Shown here one piece after another: positions 48,661 to 57,423 of a stretch of DNA of 64,000 nucleotides. A program made the position numbers and the translations under genes. The DNA is from CBDAQA01 sp965247815 (GTDB lineage Bacteria; Planctomycetota; Phycisphaerae; Tepidisphaerales; Tepidisphaeraceae), in the NCBI GenBank assembly GCA_965247815.1, contig CBDFHW010000026.1:434001-498000 (forward strand). The letters are read 5' to 3'. The notes beneath the pieces are model-generated. The model ran no database searches and was not told the DNA's origin. It saw only the letters and a program-made list of their open reading frames with translations. Within the stretch, counting starts at the first letter, position 1. Every line of letters begins with the position of its first letter.

Positions 48661-49413
48661 ATGAGTACGACCGTTAATAAAACCACGCTCGACGTCGCAT
48701 CTTTAAACGCGATGTTTGAAGAGGCCGACCCCACCAGGGTGGTCGCCTGGGCCGCCGCCGAGTTCGCACCTCAGGACGTGGTGATGTCCTCGTCGTTCGG
48801 AGCCGAGTCGGCCGTCTTGTTGCACATGGCAACACGCGTCATTCCCGACATCAAGGTCATCTTTGTCGACACCGGCTACCTGTTCCCGGAAACACACACT
48901 CACCTGGAACTGCTACGCCGGCGGTTGGACCTGAATATCTGGGCCTACCGAACCCGAAACGACCCGATCGCCTACCTGCACAAAGCCGGCGAAGAAAACC
49001 CGGCATGGCGAAAGGACGTCGACGCCTGCTGCGGGCAAAATAAAACCGAGCCGTTCGCCCGGGCGATGACGGAGTTGAAACCGAAGGCGTGGCTCCGCGG
49101 AATTCGCCGGCAACAGTCCGTTACGCGACAGTCAGCACGATTTCTGGAATGGTCCCAGCGGTTCAACTGCTACGCGGTGTCGCCCCTGCTGAAGATGGAC
49201 CGGCGGACGATCCATGCGTATCTGAAAAAACACGACCTGCCGTACCACCCGTTGTTCGAGCAGGGGTATGCGTCGATCGGGTGCAACCCCCTCAGTTGCA
49301 CGCGGCCCATTCAGATCGGCGAGGACGCCAGGGCAGGTCGCTGGAGCGAGAGCGCCAAAGTCGAGTGCGGGATTAATGTCGAGAGCAACTCGCTGGAGTC
49401 GGCCAATATCTGA
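48661..49413 (+). CDS. cysH: Phosphoadenylyl-/adenylyl-sulfate reductase
   Basis: The 250-residue protein has the CysH core SSSFGAESAVLLHM and FVDTGYLFPETHTHL, plus the catalytic C-terminal Cys in KVECGINVE (Cys236). A pair Cys123-Cys124 (VDACCGQNKTEP) and Cys208/Cys213 (SIGCNPLSCTRP) suggest the [4Fe-4S]-binding APS-reductase class, normally CC...C-x-x-C; here the second pair is C-x4-C because two residues are inserted. PAPS-type CysH lacks these cysteines. With cysC present, APS or PAPS specificity is open. The start is 3 bases after the PHP stop. Confidence 0.93.
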   Translation: MSTTVNKTTLDVASLNAMFEEADPTRVVAWAAAEFAPQDVVMSSSFGAESAVLLHMATRVIPDIKVIFVDTGYLFPETHTHLELLRRRLDLNIWAYRTRNDPIAYLHKAGEENPAWRKDVDACCGQNKTEPFARAMTELKPKAWLRGIRRQQSVTRQSARFLEWSQRFNCYAVSPLLKMDRRTIHAYLKKHDLPYHPLFEQGYASIGCNPLSCTRPIQIGEDARAGRWSESAKVECGINVESNSLESANI

Positions 49414-49473
49414 CGCGAGGCTACAGGCCGGTCAATTGTATTCCTGCTCAGAACAATAAACGCAGACCCAAAG

Positions 49474-49496
49474 CCCACGACCGCGTCGTGGGTTTT
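49474..49496 (+). terminator. Terminator of the sulfur cluster
   Basis: CCCACGAC (49474-49481) pairs with GTCGTGGG (49485-49492), a 3-base loop, then four T and a G/C mix. About 60 bases after cysH. Confidence 0.7.
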
Positions 49497-49566
49497 CGCG
49501 TTCATCATTCTCCTCCGGTACGATCATCTCGAGGGATATATGTGCCGGTCGGAAAGGGACTACAGG

Positions 49567-50646
49567 ATGAAGATCAATCGAGCCAGCTTGCGAGTGTTCT
49601 TGGCTGCGATCCTGTTCAGCACTTTAGCCCTTGCAGACGTCGCCAGCACGCAGCCCGTGACTACGGCTTTCCTTCAGGGGGTAGCAGCGAAGAAGGCGAT
49701 TATCGACGACTCGCTCGACCCTTATTTTTCAAAACTCCAAGACCACGAGATGTCGGCCAAGACCGGTGAGACCGTCACCGGCGACAGCCGCGAGGCGAAG
49801 CTGACCGAGTGCAAGCTTCTGTACCAGGCTGCGGTCCTGGATTTCAGCGACGACGACAAGGCGACGCTGGTTTGGCTGATTTCGAAGATCCAGCCGTCGA
49901 TAGCGAGAAAATACCCCGTGTTCGGCAAAACGCCGTGGAGCTTCATCAAGGTTGCGGATTCGCTCGAAGGCGGAATGCCTCATACCAGGGGCCGGACTGT
50001 TGTTCTGCCCGAAAGTGTTCTGACGCAGTTCGACACGCTGCGACGGCGTCAGGGGGATCGCGCGATCCCCGGCGGCGCGATGCTGCTGATCCACGAACAA
50101 ACTCACGTGCTCGAACGGCTGCATCCTGATCTGTTCACTCAGTTGTTCACCGAGACGTTTCACTTCGTTCGCGCTGCAAACATTAAACCCGATGCGTGGC
50201 TGACAGCGCGGCAACTGATAAACCCCGACGGGATCCGGTGCGAGTGGCTGTTGCCCGCGAACATCAACGGCGATTGCTATATTCTTCCCCTGATCGTTTT
50301 CGCCGACCCTGACGCGCCCGACATTCACAAGGGTATCGAGACGATTGGTGTCATCATGACCAAAAAACCTGACGGCTACGTAGCCGCGGTCGACGACGCG
50401 GGGAAGCCCCGGGTGAGCCGACTCGCCGAGTTGAAACCCTACACCGACGAAGAAGGAAGCGGCGGAAACAATTACCATCCGAACGAGATTGCTGCCGACC
50501 GTTTCGCGGAGCTGGTCGTCATCGATGATCTCATAAATAAAGACCTGCTGCCGGCCGATGCCGGGCAGGCGGGTAAGATGGAAGCGAAGTTGAAAGTAAC
50601 CCGCGACTGGGCGTCCAAAGCGTTTGCAGAGCCGGTTTCACACTGA
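49567..50646 (+). CDS. Exported HExxH zinc metallopeptidase-like protein
   Basis: The 359-residue protein has a signal peptide (MKINRASLRVFLAAILFSTL ... ALA). The zinc-binding signature HEQTH is at 176-180 (LLIHEQTHVLERLHP), and a downstream HPNEIAADRFAELVV could supply the third ligand Glu, as in gluzincins. No other peptidase family markers are clear, so the clan is uncertain. It lies just before an exported S41 protease, so the two may work in the same envelope process. Substrate unknown. Confidence 0.75.
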   Translation: MKINRASLRVFLAAILFSTLALADVASTQPVTTAFLQGVAAKKAIIDDSLDPYFSKLQDHEMSAKTGETVTGDSREAKLTECKLLYQAAVLDFSDDDKATLVWLISKIQPSIARKYPVFGKTPWSFIKVADSLEGGMPHTRGRTVVLPESVLTQFDTLRRRQGDRAIPGGAMLLIHEQTHVLERLHPDLFTQLFTETFHFVRAANIKPDAWLTARQLINPDGIRCEWLLPANINGDCYILPLIVFADPDAPDIHKGIETIGVIMTKKPDGYVAAVDDAGKPRVSRLAELKPYTDEEGSGGNNYHPNEIAADRFAELVVIDDLINKDLLPADAGQAGKMEAKLKVTRDWASKAFAEPVSH

Positions 50647-50667
50647 CACGCGTATTGGGAGTCATGG

Positions 50668-52065
50668 ATGAATCGTGAAAAACTCGCGTGGACCGTGGCC
50701 GTCGTGCTGCTGATTGTCCTCGCGTTTCAAATCCCCGGCTCACTGGCGCAGCGCGACGACGACTACACGTTCGTTCGGACGCTAATTGATATTCACCGTC
50801 GGGTCGCCGACAACTATGTCGACCCGGTGGATGAATCAAAACTGAACGAGGGCGCGATCGACGGCATGCTGTCGCAGCTGGACCCGTTCAGCGTGTTCGT
50901 ACCCCCGGCCCGCGAAGAGGATTTCGATCGGATGCTCAGCGGTTCGTTCAAAGGCGTTGGAATCCGACTGGATCAACACCCGGACGGCGTGATTGAAATC
51001 GTCACCCCCGTCGACGGCAGCCCGGCCGCAAAAAGCGGCATCCTTCCCGGCGACATTTTGCTGAAGGTCAATAACGAGGCGCTCGAAAACGTGCACTTGA
51101 TCGACCTGATCAAAAAGATCGGCGGGCCGGTCGGGTCGCAGGTTTCGCTGAGCGTTCGTCACTACGACGGCAAAGAAGCGACCTACACGCTGACCCGCGA
51201 GGAAATCGAACAACCGACCGTCAAGGGTTATCAACGAAAAACCGACCAAGGCTGGGACTATTACATCTGCGACGATCCGAAGATCGCCTACGTGCAGCTC
51301 ACTCAGTTCACGGGCGGTGCCAACACCAGCTCGTACAAAGAGCTTCGCAGCGTCTTCGAACAGTTGCTGAAATCCGGAATGAAAGGAACGATTCTGGACC
51401 TTCGCTTCAACCCGGGCGGGCAGTTGGATCAGGCCGAGCAGATCATCAACATGCTCGTCGACAAGGGTCAGACGATCGTGACCACCAAAGGTAGAAATCG
51501 ACCCGAGCAGAGGCGGATCGCCGACGGGGTCAACCCGCTGCAACCCGAAGGCGCGAAAAAGTTCCCGTTGATCGTGCTCGTCAATGAACACTCTGCCAGC
51601 GCCGCCGAGATCGTTTCGGGCAGCCTGATGGACAACAAACGTGCCGTCGTCCTCGGCGAGCGAACCTACGGCAAAGGCAGCGTGCAGGAGGTGGTCCCGC
51701 TCGACGAGCAGGGCGGTGAGCTCAAACTGACGGTCGCGTACTATTACCTTCCCAGTGGTCGTCTCGTGCATCGTCGCAAAGATGCTACGGATTGGGGCGT
51801 GCAGCCACAGATTCACGTTCCGATGGATCCTGCGCGGCAGGCGAAGGTTCTCGCCGACCGCGACGCGCAGGAGGTATTTCGCAGGCCGTTGCCCAAGACC
51901 ACCACGGCAGCGGCGGCAGGCAATGCGACGACACAGCCGATGCAGGATAATCAACTGCAGGCCGCGATCGACACGCTGCTGGGCGTTCTCGTCTTCGATA
52001 CCCAACCGAGGGGTGTGCCGACGACGCAGATCAAACCCAGTCCGCCGACGACGCAATCGCGTTGA
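50668..52065 (+). CDS. S41-family C-terminal processing protease
   Basis: The 465-residue protein has an N-terminal export/anchor helix (WTVAVVLLIVLAFQIPGSLA), a PDZ domain (SFKGVGIRL, DGVIEIVTPVDGSPAAKSG, GDILLKVNNEALEN) and a protease core with ILDLRFNPGGQLDQA, catalytic Ser in NEHSASAAEIVSGSL and Lys in GERTYGKGSVQEVVPL. CTP proteases cleave C termini of exported proteins. ATG 50668 is 22 bases after the metallopeptidase gene, which it likely follows in one transcript. Confidence 0.94.
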   Translation: MNREKLAWTVAVVLLIVLAFQIPGSLAQRDDDYTFVRTLIDIHRRVADNYVDPVDESKLNEGAIDGMLSQLDPFSVFVPPAREEDFDRMLSGSFKGVGIRLDQHPDGVIEIVTPVDGSPAAKSGILPGDILLKVNNEALENVHLIDLIKKIGGPVGSQVSLSVRHYDGKEATYTLTREEIEQPTVKGYQRKTDQGWDYYICDDPKIAYVQLTQFTGGANTSSYKELRSVFEQLLKSGMKGTILDLRFNPGGQLDQAEQIINMLVDKGQTIVTTKGRNRPEQRRIADGVNPLQPEGAKKFPLIVLVNEHSASAAEIVSGSLMDNKRAVVLGERTYGKGSVQEVVPLDEQGGELKLTVAYYYLPSGRLVHRRKDATDWGVQPQIHVPMDPARQAKVLADRDAQEVFRRPLPKTTTAAAAGNATTQPMQDNQLQAAIDTLLGVLVFDTQPRGVPTTQIKPSPPTTQSR

Positions 52066-52187
52066 CGACAGCTCGCAAGATTGGTTCAGCGGCAGACAAC
52101 GTATCTACCGGTCGACTCTTGCTTCATGTTGTAGAAACCACAAAATGCTGATCGCAGCGCCCGACACCCGGCGAGGATCTGTTCTGA

Positions 52188-52886
52188 ATGGAAGCCACCT
52201 ATCAACAACTGCGGCAGCGCGTCATAGAGATTCTCAGACGCGATCTGAAGCTCGGGGCGGATATTCGCCTCGATGACGATGCGCCGTTGTTCGACAGTGC
52301 AGCCGATCTCGATTCTCTGGACATGCTGTTGCTTGTTTCCAGTATCGAGCGCGAATTCGGATTTAAGATGCCGAGCGAATCGCTTGGCGAAACGACGTTC
52401 CGAAGCGTCGGCACGCTGACCCGATACGTGCAGCAGAATCACCGAAACGGCGTCCAGCACGCAGGCACGCCGGTATCGGCAATTCCCGCGAACCCGTTGG
52501 ATCGATTGCCGCACGGGGAGCCATTCAAATTCGTTACTGTTCTAGCCAGGCATCAGCCGGATGATTCGGCCGAGGGGGTCTGGAAGACGACCGGGACGGA
52601 AGCTTTTTACGGCGGACACTTTCCGGGCCAGCCGATGGTACCGGGGGTTCTCATCGCCGAGGCGCTCGCACAAATCTCCGGCCTTATTTCTCCCCCCGTC
52701 ACAGCAACTGGTGGAAAATTGGCGCACGTCGATGTCCGCTTCGATCGGCCCGTGGTGCCGCCGGCGGATATTTTGCTCCGTTCAAAGCTGATTCGAAAAG
52801 TGGTCTCGCTGCAGCAATTCGAAGTCTCGGCGACCGTCGAAGGCGTGGTCGTCGCGCGTGGGACTCTCGCGATACAGCACGGCTGA
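52188..52886 (+). CDS. Acyl carrier protein / 3-hydroxyacyl-dehydratase fusion
   Basis: The 232-residue protein has an acyl carrier domain (residues 1-85), with the phosphopantetheine Ser43 in ADLDSLDML, fused by a short Pro-containing linker to a hotdog dehydratase (105-232) of FabZ/FabA type with YGGHFPGQPMVPGVLIAEAL, whose catalytic His144 and Glu158 are at the expected spacing. It would carry and dehydrate 3-hydroxyacyl intermediates. Downstream LolA-like, acyltransferase and ketosynthase genes make a small lipid cluster. In-frame fusion of the two functions is uncommon. Confidence 0.88.
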   Translation: MEATYQQLRQRVIEILRRDLKLGADIRLDDDAPLFDSAADLDSLDMLLLVSSIEREFGFKMPSESLGETTFRSVGTLTRYVQQNHRNGVQHAGTPVSAIPANPLDRLPHGEPFKFVTVLARHQPDDSAEGVWKTTGTEAFYGGHFPGQPMVPGVLIAEALAQISGLISPPVTATGGKLAHVDVRFDRPVVPPADILLRSKLIRKVVSLQQFEVSATVEGVVVARGTLAIQHG

Positions 52887-52896
52887 GGCGCTGACC

Positions 52897-53679
52897 ATGA
52901 CTATCACGAACAATTTTCAGTCGAGACTCGCGTCGGGCCGGCGCGTGCCAATTACCGTTAGAACCTTTTCACTCGTGGTCGTTTTCGTATCTCTGGTTTC
53001 CGTCGGCCGGGCTGACATCCCGTCGACACAGCCGAGCGATCCGCAGCTCTGGGTCGAGCTGCGTGCGATCGACGCCAAATCTGCGGGAATCCCGTCCGTG
53101 TCGGCAGACTTCGAGCAACGCAAATTCACAGCGATGATGAAAAAGCCGTTGGTTTCGAGCGGCAACGTAACTGCGAGCGAGAATGTCGCGTTGTGGAAGA
53201 CGTCGAAACCACAACCGACGGCAATGCTCGTGAGCCCGAAGGAGATTCGGATCTACTATCCGAGCCAATCCGTAGTCGAGATCTACCCGGTGCAGGGACA
53301 ACTGGGCGCGTTAGCGGCTTCACCGCTCCCGAGGCTGGAGACGCTGAAAAAGTTCTTCTCCTTCGAACGAACCAAAGCCGCGCTCCTGGACCCGACCACG
53401 AACGACGAAAAATACCTGGCCGTGAAATTGACGCCGAATGACGAACAGCTGAAGCAGCACGTCAAACAGGTTCGTGTCCTGCTCGACCGGGGAACCGGCG
53501 CAATGCGGTCGGCGGAGACGACCGACGTGGACGGCGAACGGACATTGATGATTTTCTCGTCGATGAAGTTCAGTTCGAAGCCGACGCCCGACGCGCTCCA
53601 GTTGTCGGTCGAGCCGGGGACGAAAGAAGTTCACCCATTGGCGGGCCTCGGGGATGGAGCAGAGGGCGGCCGCCCGTGA
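52897..53679 (+). CDS. LolA-like outer-membrane lipoprotein carrier
   Basis: The 260-residue protein has a signal peptide (VRTFSLVVVFVSLVSVGRA), then VSADFEQRKFTAMMKKPLVSSG, LWKTSKPQPTAMLVSPKEI and RIYYPSQSVVEIYPV, the LolA/LppX-like beta sheet opening. In APE (aryl polyene) clusters a LolA-like protein helps place the polyene in the outer membrane. Start ATG 52897 is just after the ACP-dehydratase stop; an in-frame GTG at 52858 would overlap it. The stop overlaps the next start (GTGA). Confidence 0.85.
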   Translation: MTITNNFQSRLASGRRVPITVRTFSLVVVFVSLVSVGRADIPSTQPSDPQLWVELRAIDAKSAGIPSVSADFEQRKFTAMMKKPLVSSGNVTASENVALWKTSKPQPTAMLVSPKEIRIYYPSQSVVEIYPVQGQLGALAASPLPRLETLKKFFSFERTKAALLDPTTNDEKYLAVKLTPNDEQLKQHVKQVRVLLDRGTGAMRSAETTDVDGERTLMIFSSMKFSSKPTPDALQLSVEPGTKEVHPLAGLGDGAEGGRP

Positions 53680-54689
53680 CCGACCCGGTTGCATCTCAGC
53701 CCGCAATGCCGGTCGAGCGCAGACGCGATCTTCAACACGCCGACGAAGCGGGTCGACGCATCGCTTTCAGCGAACGGGCGCGGGAAAAGACAGCCGGGAT
53801 CTGGCTGGGACTGTTTTTCGCAATGGTCTCGACAGTGCCTCGATTGACCTACGCGTTGCGGCCGGCGTTCATTCGGCTCGCTTACTTCTTCTCTGAAAAA
53901 ATTCGCCGCAATACGGCCTGCAATGGCCGTCGTCTCTGCACCGATACTTCGCCGGGCGAATTAAGGCAGTTCGGACTTGACGTGGTCGGTTCCTTTTTCG
54001 ACTTCGTCTACGACATCGGGACAAGCCGGGGTGCCACCCGGCAGCAACTGGCGGCGAGAGTCAGCTCGATCGCGGGAACCGAGCACTATCTGGCCGCTCG
54101 AGCCGAGCATCGAGGCGCGGTATTAGTTACCGCACACATGGGGTCGTTCGAGGTCGGCCTCGCGGCTTTGCCGGTCGAAGAAAAAGCCATACACGTCGTC
54201 TTTAAACGCGACCGCCTTTCCGGGTTCGAGCGGCTTCGTCTGCAGCTTCGAACACAGCTGAACGTGACTGAAGCCGCGATCGACGACGGCTGGTCGGTGT
54301 GGTTGCGGTTACGCGATGCGCTGATGAATAACGAGGTCGTCGCGGTCCAGGGGGATCGCGTGATGCCCGGACAAAAAGGCCTTTGCGCGCAAATGAGCGG
54401 CGGGCGAATGCTGTTGCCGACCGGCCCGTTCAAGCTCGCGCTGTCGGCAGGATCGCCGGTCATTCCCATCTTTTCCAACCGCACATCGGACGGTCGAATT
54501 TCGATCTCCATCCACCCGCCGATACAGGTCACTGCCGATCAAGATGGCATCGAGCGGGCGGTGAAAGAGTTTGCTAAGATATTGGAACGAGCAATTACCA
54601 CGGCTCCCCGGCAGTGGCTGGTGTTGGAACCGGCGTTCGTGCCGGCAACCGAATCGAATCAAATTTCGAAGGACGTCCTTCCTTTATGA
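53676..54689 (+). CDS. Lipid A biosynthesis-type acyltransferase (LpxL/HtrB family)
   Basis: The 337-residue protein has the family catalytic H-x4-D/E motif as His154-Glu159 (VTAHMGSFEVGLAAL), followed by VFKRDRLSGFERL and VQGDRVMPGQKGL and a late PVIPIFSNRTSDG. The N-terminal part (about 60 residues) is a cytosolic extension before a hydrophobic helix. It would transfer an acyl chain from ACP to a sugar lipid or glycolipid. GTG 53676 overlaps the LolA-like stop (GTGA). It overlaps the ketosynthase gene by ATGA, so all are in one operon. Confidence 0.9.
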   Translation: MTDPVASQPAMPVERRRDLQHADEAGRRIAFSERAREKTAGIWLGLFFAMVSTVPRLTYALRPAFIRLAYFFSEKIRRNTACNGRRLCTDTSPGELRQFGLDVVGSFFDFVYDIGTSRGATRQQLAARVSSIAGTEHYLAARAEHRGAVLVTAHMGSFEVGLAALPVEEKAIHVVFKRDRLSGFERLRLQLRTQLNVTEAAIDDGWSVWLRLRDALMNNEVVAVQGDRVMPGQKGLCAQMSGGRMLLPTGPFKLALSAGSPVIPIFSNRTSDGRISISIHPPIQVTADQDGIERAVKEFAKILERAITTAPRQWLVLEPAFVPATESNQISKDVLPL

Positions 54690-56911
54690 CGCATGATCGA
54701 GTTGTCATCACGGGTGTGGGTCTTGTCACGAGCCTGGGCATTACCGCGGAGCAGACCTGGCAAGGCGTGCTCGCGGGGGTTGAAAGCCTGGGGTCCATGC
54801 CGGCGATGGAAACATCGCTGCCACAGTCCAACGGCGGGTTTCAGGCGCCGGAGCTGCCCGATCATTTTGAGCCCGGGCTATCTCGGGAAATCAGGTATCT
54901 GAAGTGGACAATGGCTGCGGCGATACGTCAGGCCGGGGTCCTGCCCGCGCTGCCCTACGAGCGACGGCGGTGTGGTGTCGTGCTGGGAACCACACTGCAC
55001 GGAATGCGATCCGGCGGCACGTTTCTGCGTACCGGTGATTTCAGCCACTTGTCCGGTTTCCTTGCCGGCAGTGTGCTGCAGCAAGTCCTGGGTGACCTGC
55101 CTTTCGGCGGCGACATGATCACGACCTGCTCCGCGTGTTCTTCCAGCCTCGGCAGCGTCGCGCTCGCCGCAACGTTTCTGGAGACGAGGCAACTCGATCT
55201 CGTCGTCGCCGGCGGATACGACACCATCAGTGAATACGCCTACGGAGGATTTAATTCCCTGAGGCTGGTCGCCGAAGGCCATCTCCGTTCGTTCGCCAGA
55301 GACCGGCAGGGAATGAAACTCGGTGAGGGGTACGGAATCGTCGTCATGGAGCGCGACGAAGGTGCTCGACGCCGCGGGGCAAAGTCGTTGGCGGTCGTTG
55401 CGGGGTGGGGCGAATCGGCCGACGCACATCACCTGACGCAACCACACCCGCAGGGGGAAGGTGCTGCGGCAGCAATCGGGTCGGCGATACAACGAGCGGC
55501 GCTCCGGCCCGAAGACATCAATTTAATCGCCGCTCACGCGACCGCCACGCACGACAACGATGCGGGAGAATACGCGGCGCTGGCCAGGGTGTTTGGCGAC
55601 AACCTGCCCGGAATTCCCGTTGTCGCTTTTAAAACCCATGTCGGGCACACGCTCGGGGGCGCGGGTGCAGTCGAACTGATCTTGTCTGCATTGTCCCTCC
55701 GCGATCAAGTCGTCCCGGCGTGCGCGAACGTATCAAAGGCGGATGTGGATTTTCCCGGGCTGAACCTCAGTGTCGGAGCGCCAAAGCCGGCGAAAATTCG
55801 CACGACCTTGAACACGTCCCTCGGCTTCGGCGGGGCGAATACCTGCGTCGTTCTGTCTAACGAGGTGACGCCGACATTTTCTCTAGCGCCGCGCAATCCG
55901 TTGCGCGACGTGTGTGTCACGGGAATAGGAATTCTCCTTCCCGGCATCACCGGGATCGAAGCGTTCGAGGCCTATCAACGTGAGCCTCGACCAAAACCGG
56001 GTGCGGACACCGGCACCATCCCCGAATCGCAGTACCTGCACCTTCTCAATGCGCGGCGGGTACGCCGGGTCAGCGATTACGTGAAGATGTCGTTGGCCGC
56101 GACGACCCTGGCGTGCCTGGACGCGGGGTATACCGAAGCATCGCCGCTGCCTCCCGATGCGTCGGTGCTGCTCGGCAGCACGCACGGCAGTTCGAGTTAC
56201 TGTGTCGACTACTATCGCAAGATCGTCACCGAGGGTTTTATCGGCGCAAACCCGATGCTGTTCGCAGAGGGAGTGCCCAACGCGGCCGCGGCGCACATCA
56301 GCCTGATGCTGTCGTTGAAAGGCGCGTGTCAAACAATCATCGGCTCGCGCACGGCCGGTTTGGACGCGGTCCGGCTCGCGGGTCTGAGGATCGCGAGCGG
56401 ACAATGGGACCGTGCGGTGGTCGGTGCGGCTGAAGAATACCTGCTATTGATCAATGAGGGGTATCGCCATTGTGGGCTATATTCCGCCGACGGCACCGGC
56501 GGCTTCGTCACCAGCGCCGGTGCAGTGACGCTCATTCTCGAAGGTCGGGATGCTGTCGAGAAACGGGGGGGCAAAGTATACGGGTCGATCGCCGGGTCGT
56601 CGTCGGCTCGGATCGTCGAAGAGGACGGTATCACCGCTATTCGGGACGTGCTTCGCGCAATCGGCCGTCCGGCGAACGTCATCGGATCGGCCAACAGCAC
56701 CTGGGTCGATCGCGCCGAAAAAGCGGCGATCCACAGAGAAGCCCCGGCGACGACGCTTGCAACCCCTTACGGGCTCGTTCCCGAACTCTTCAGTGTCGGC
56801 CCGCTCGTCGGCATCGCGATGGCTTTCACGAACAAAAGCAGCCCGGCTGGTGCAGTGCTCTGCACCGGGTACGACGGGGTTGTCAGCGCCGTAAAACTTT
56901 CATCCTGCTGA
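54686..56911 (+). CDS. Fused ketosynthase and chain-length-factor-like protein
   Basis: The 741-residue protein is two KAS domains. The first (residues 1-410) has an intact active site: Cys151 (TCSACSSSLGSV), His in IAAHATATHDND and His in FKTHVGHTLGGAG. The second (about 420-741) has VCVTGIGILLPG, a nucleophile region IIGSRTAGLDAV in which the Cys is Arg555, and SANSTWVDRAEK at the first His site, so it is inactive, like chain-length factors (KS-beta) of type II polyketide and aryl-polyene systems. The start ATG 54686 overlaps the acyltransferase stop. It should elongate ACP-bound chains made with the ACP-dehydratase fusion upstream. Confidence 0.88.
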   Translation: MTHDRVVITGVGLVTSLGITAEQTWQGVLAGVESLGSMPAMETSLPQSNGGFQAPELPDHFEPGLSREIRYLKWTMAAAIRQAGVLPALPYERRRCGVVLGTTLHGMRSGGTFLRTGDFSHLSGFLAGSVLQQVLGDLPFGGDMITTCSACSSSLGSVALAATFLETRQLDLVVAGGYDTISEYAYGGFNSLRLVAEGHLRSFARDRQGMKLGEGYGIVVMERDEGARRRGAKSLAVVAGWGESADAHHLTQPHPQGEGAAAAIGSAIQRAALRPEDINLIAAHATATHDNDAGEYAALARVFGDNLPGIPVVAFKTHVGHTLGGAGAVELILSALSLRDQVVPACANVSKADVDFPGLNLSVGAPKPAKIRTTLNTSLGFGGANTCVVLSNEVTPTFSLAPRNPLRDVCVTGIGILLPGITGIEAFEAYQREPRPKPGADTGTIPESQYLHLLNARRVRRVSDYVKMSLAATTLACLDAGYTEASPLPPDASVLLGSTHGSSSYCVDYYRKIVTEGFIGANPMLFAEGVPNAAAAHISLMLSLKGACQTIIGSRTAGLDAVRLAGLRIASGQWDRAVVGAAEEYLLLINEGYRHCGLYSADGTGGFVTSAGAVTLILEGRDAVEKRGGKVYGSIAGSSSARIVEEDGITAIRDVLRAIGRPANVIGSANSTWVDRAEKAAIHREAPATTLATPYGLVPELFSVGPLVGIAMAFTNKSSPAGAVLCTGYDGVVSAVKLSSC

Positions 56912-57056
56912 TCCCGGGCGAAAGCGCCGCGCGAGTTTCCCTCGGTAAATCGCCGGTGGGGGAAAAAACTGTGCGCGATGGTAAACAACGTCCGATAACG
57001 ACGACATGTTCTGTCTCTCCTGCACGTCGAATTCATTCCGCAGTGCGTCGAGTGCG

Positions 57057-57353
57057 ATGGCCAAAGCGGCGTCCGCGAAGCTTCGGCAATTGGGTGCGCT
57101 GCCTACGTCCGTAAACTGGACCGCCCGGGCCGAAATCTGCGAGCGGTGCCCGATGCGCGTGCTGCACCGGGGCGATTCATTTTGCGGAAAACCGTTTCTT
57201 CAGCAGATCGATCGCGATCCCGCGACAGATGGTTGCGGTTGTCCCACCCGTGATAAGGCAAAATCGCCGTCGGAGCACTGCCCGGTCGACCGGGCATATC
57301 ACGCCTCGGTTCAATTAAAAGTTGGTTGCAACTGCAAGTGGTGCGCGGCGTGA
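57057..57353 (+). CDS. Small cysteine-rich protein
   Basis: The 98-residue protein (an in-frame ATG at 57006 would extend it) has nine or more Cys, in ICERCPMRV, SFCGKPF, TDGCGCPTRDKAKSP, HCPVDRAYH and VGCNCKWCAA, suggesting a zinc or iron-sulfur site. No family is recognised. It lies 140 bases after the ketosynthase gene and could belong to the same operon. Confidence 0.55.
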   Translation: MAKAASAKLRQLGALPTSVNWTARAEICERCPMRVLHRGDSFCGKPFLQQIDRDPATDGCGCPTRDKAKSPSEHCPVDRAYHASVQLKVGCNCKWCAA

Positions 57354-57423
57354 TTACCACTATGCTATAGGGAACCGGCCTCGACACAGTCGAAACCGGT
57401 CGTGGTCGATCGCTGGAGTCGAG

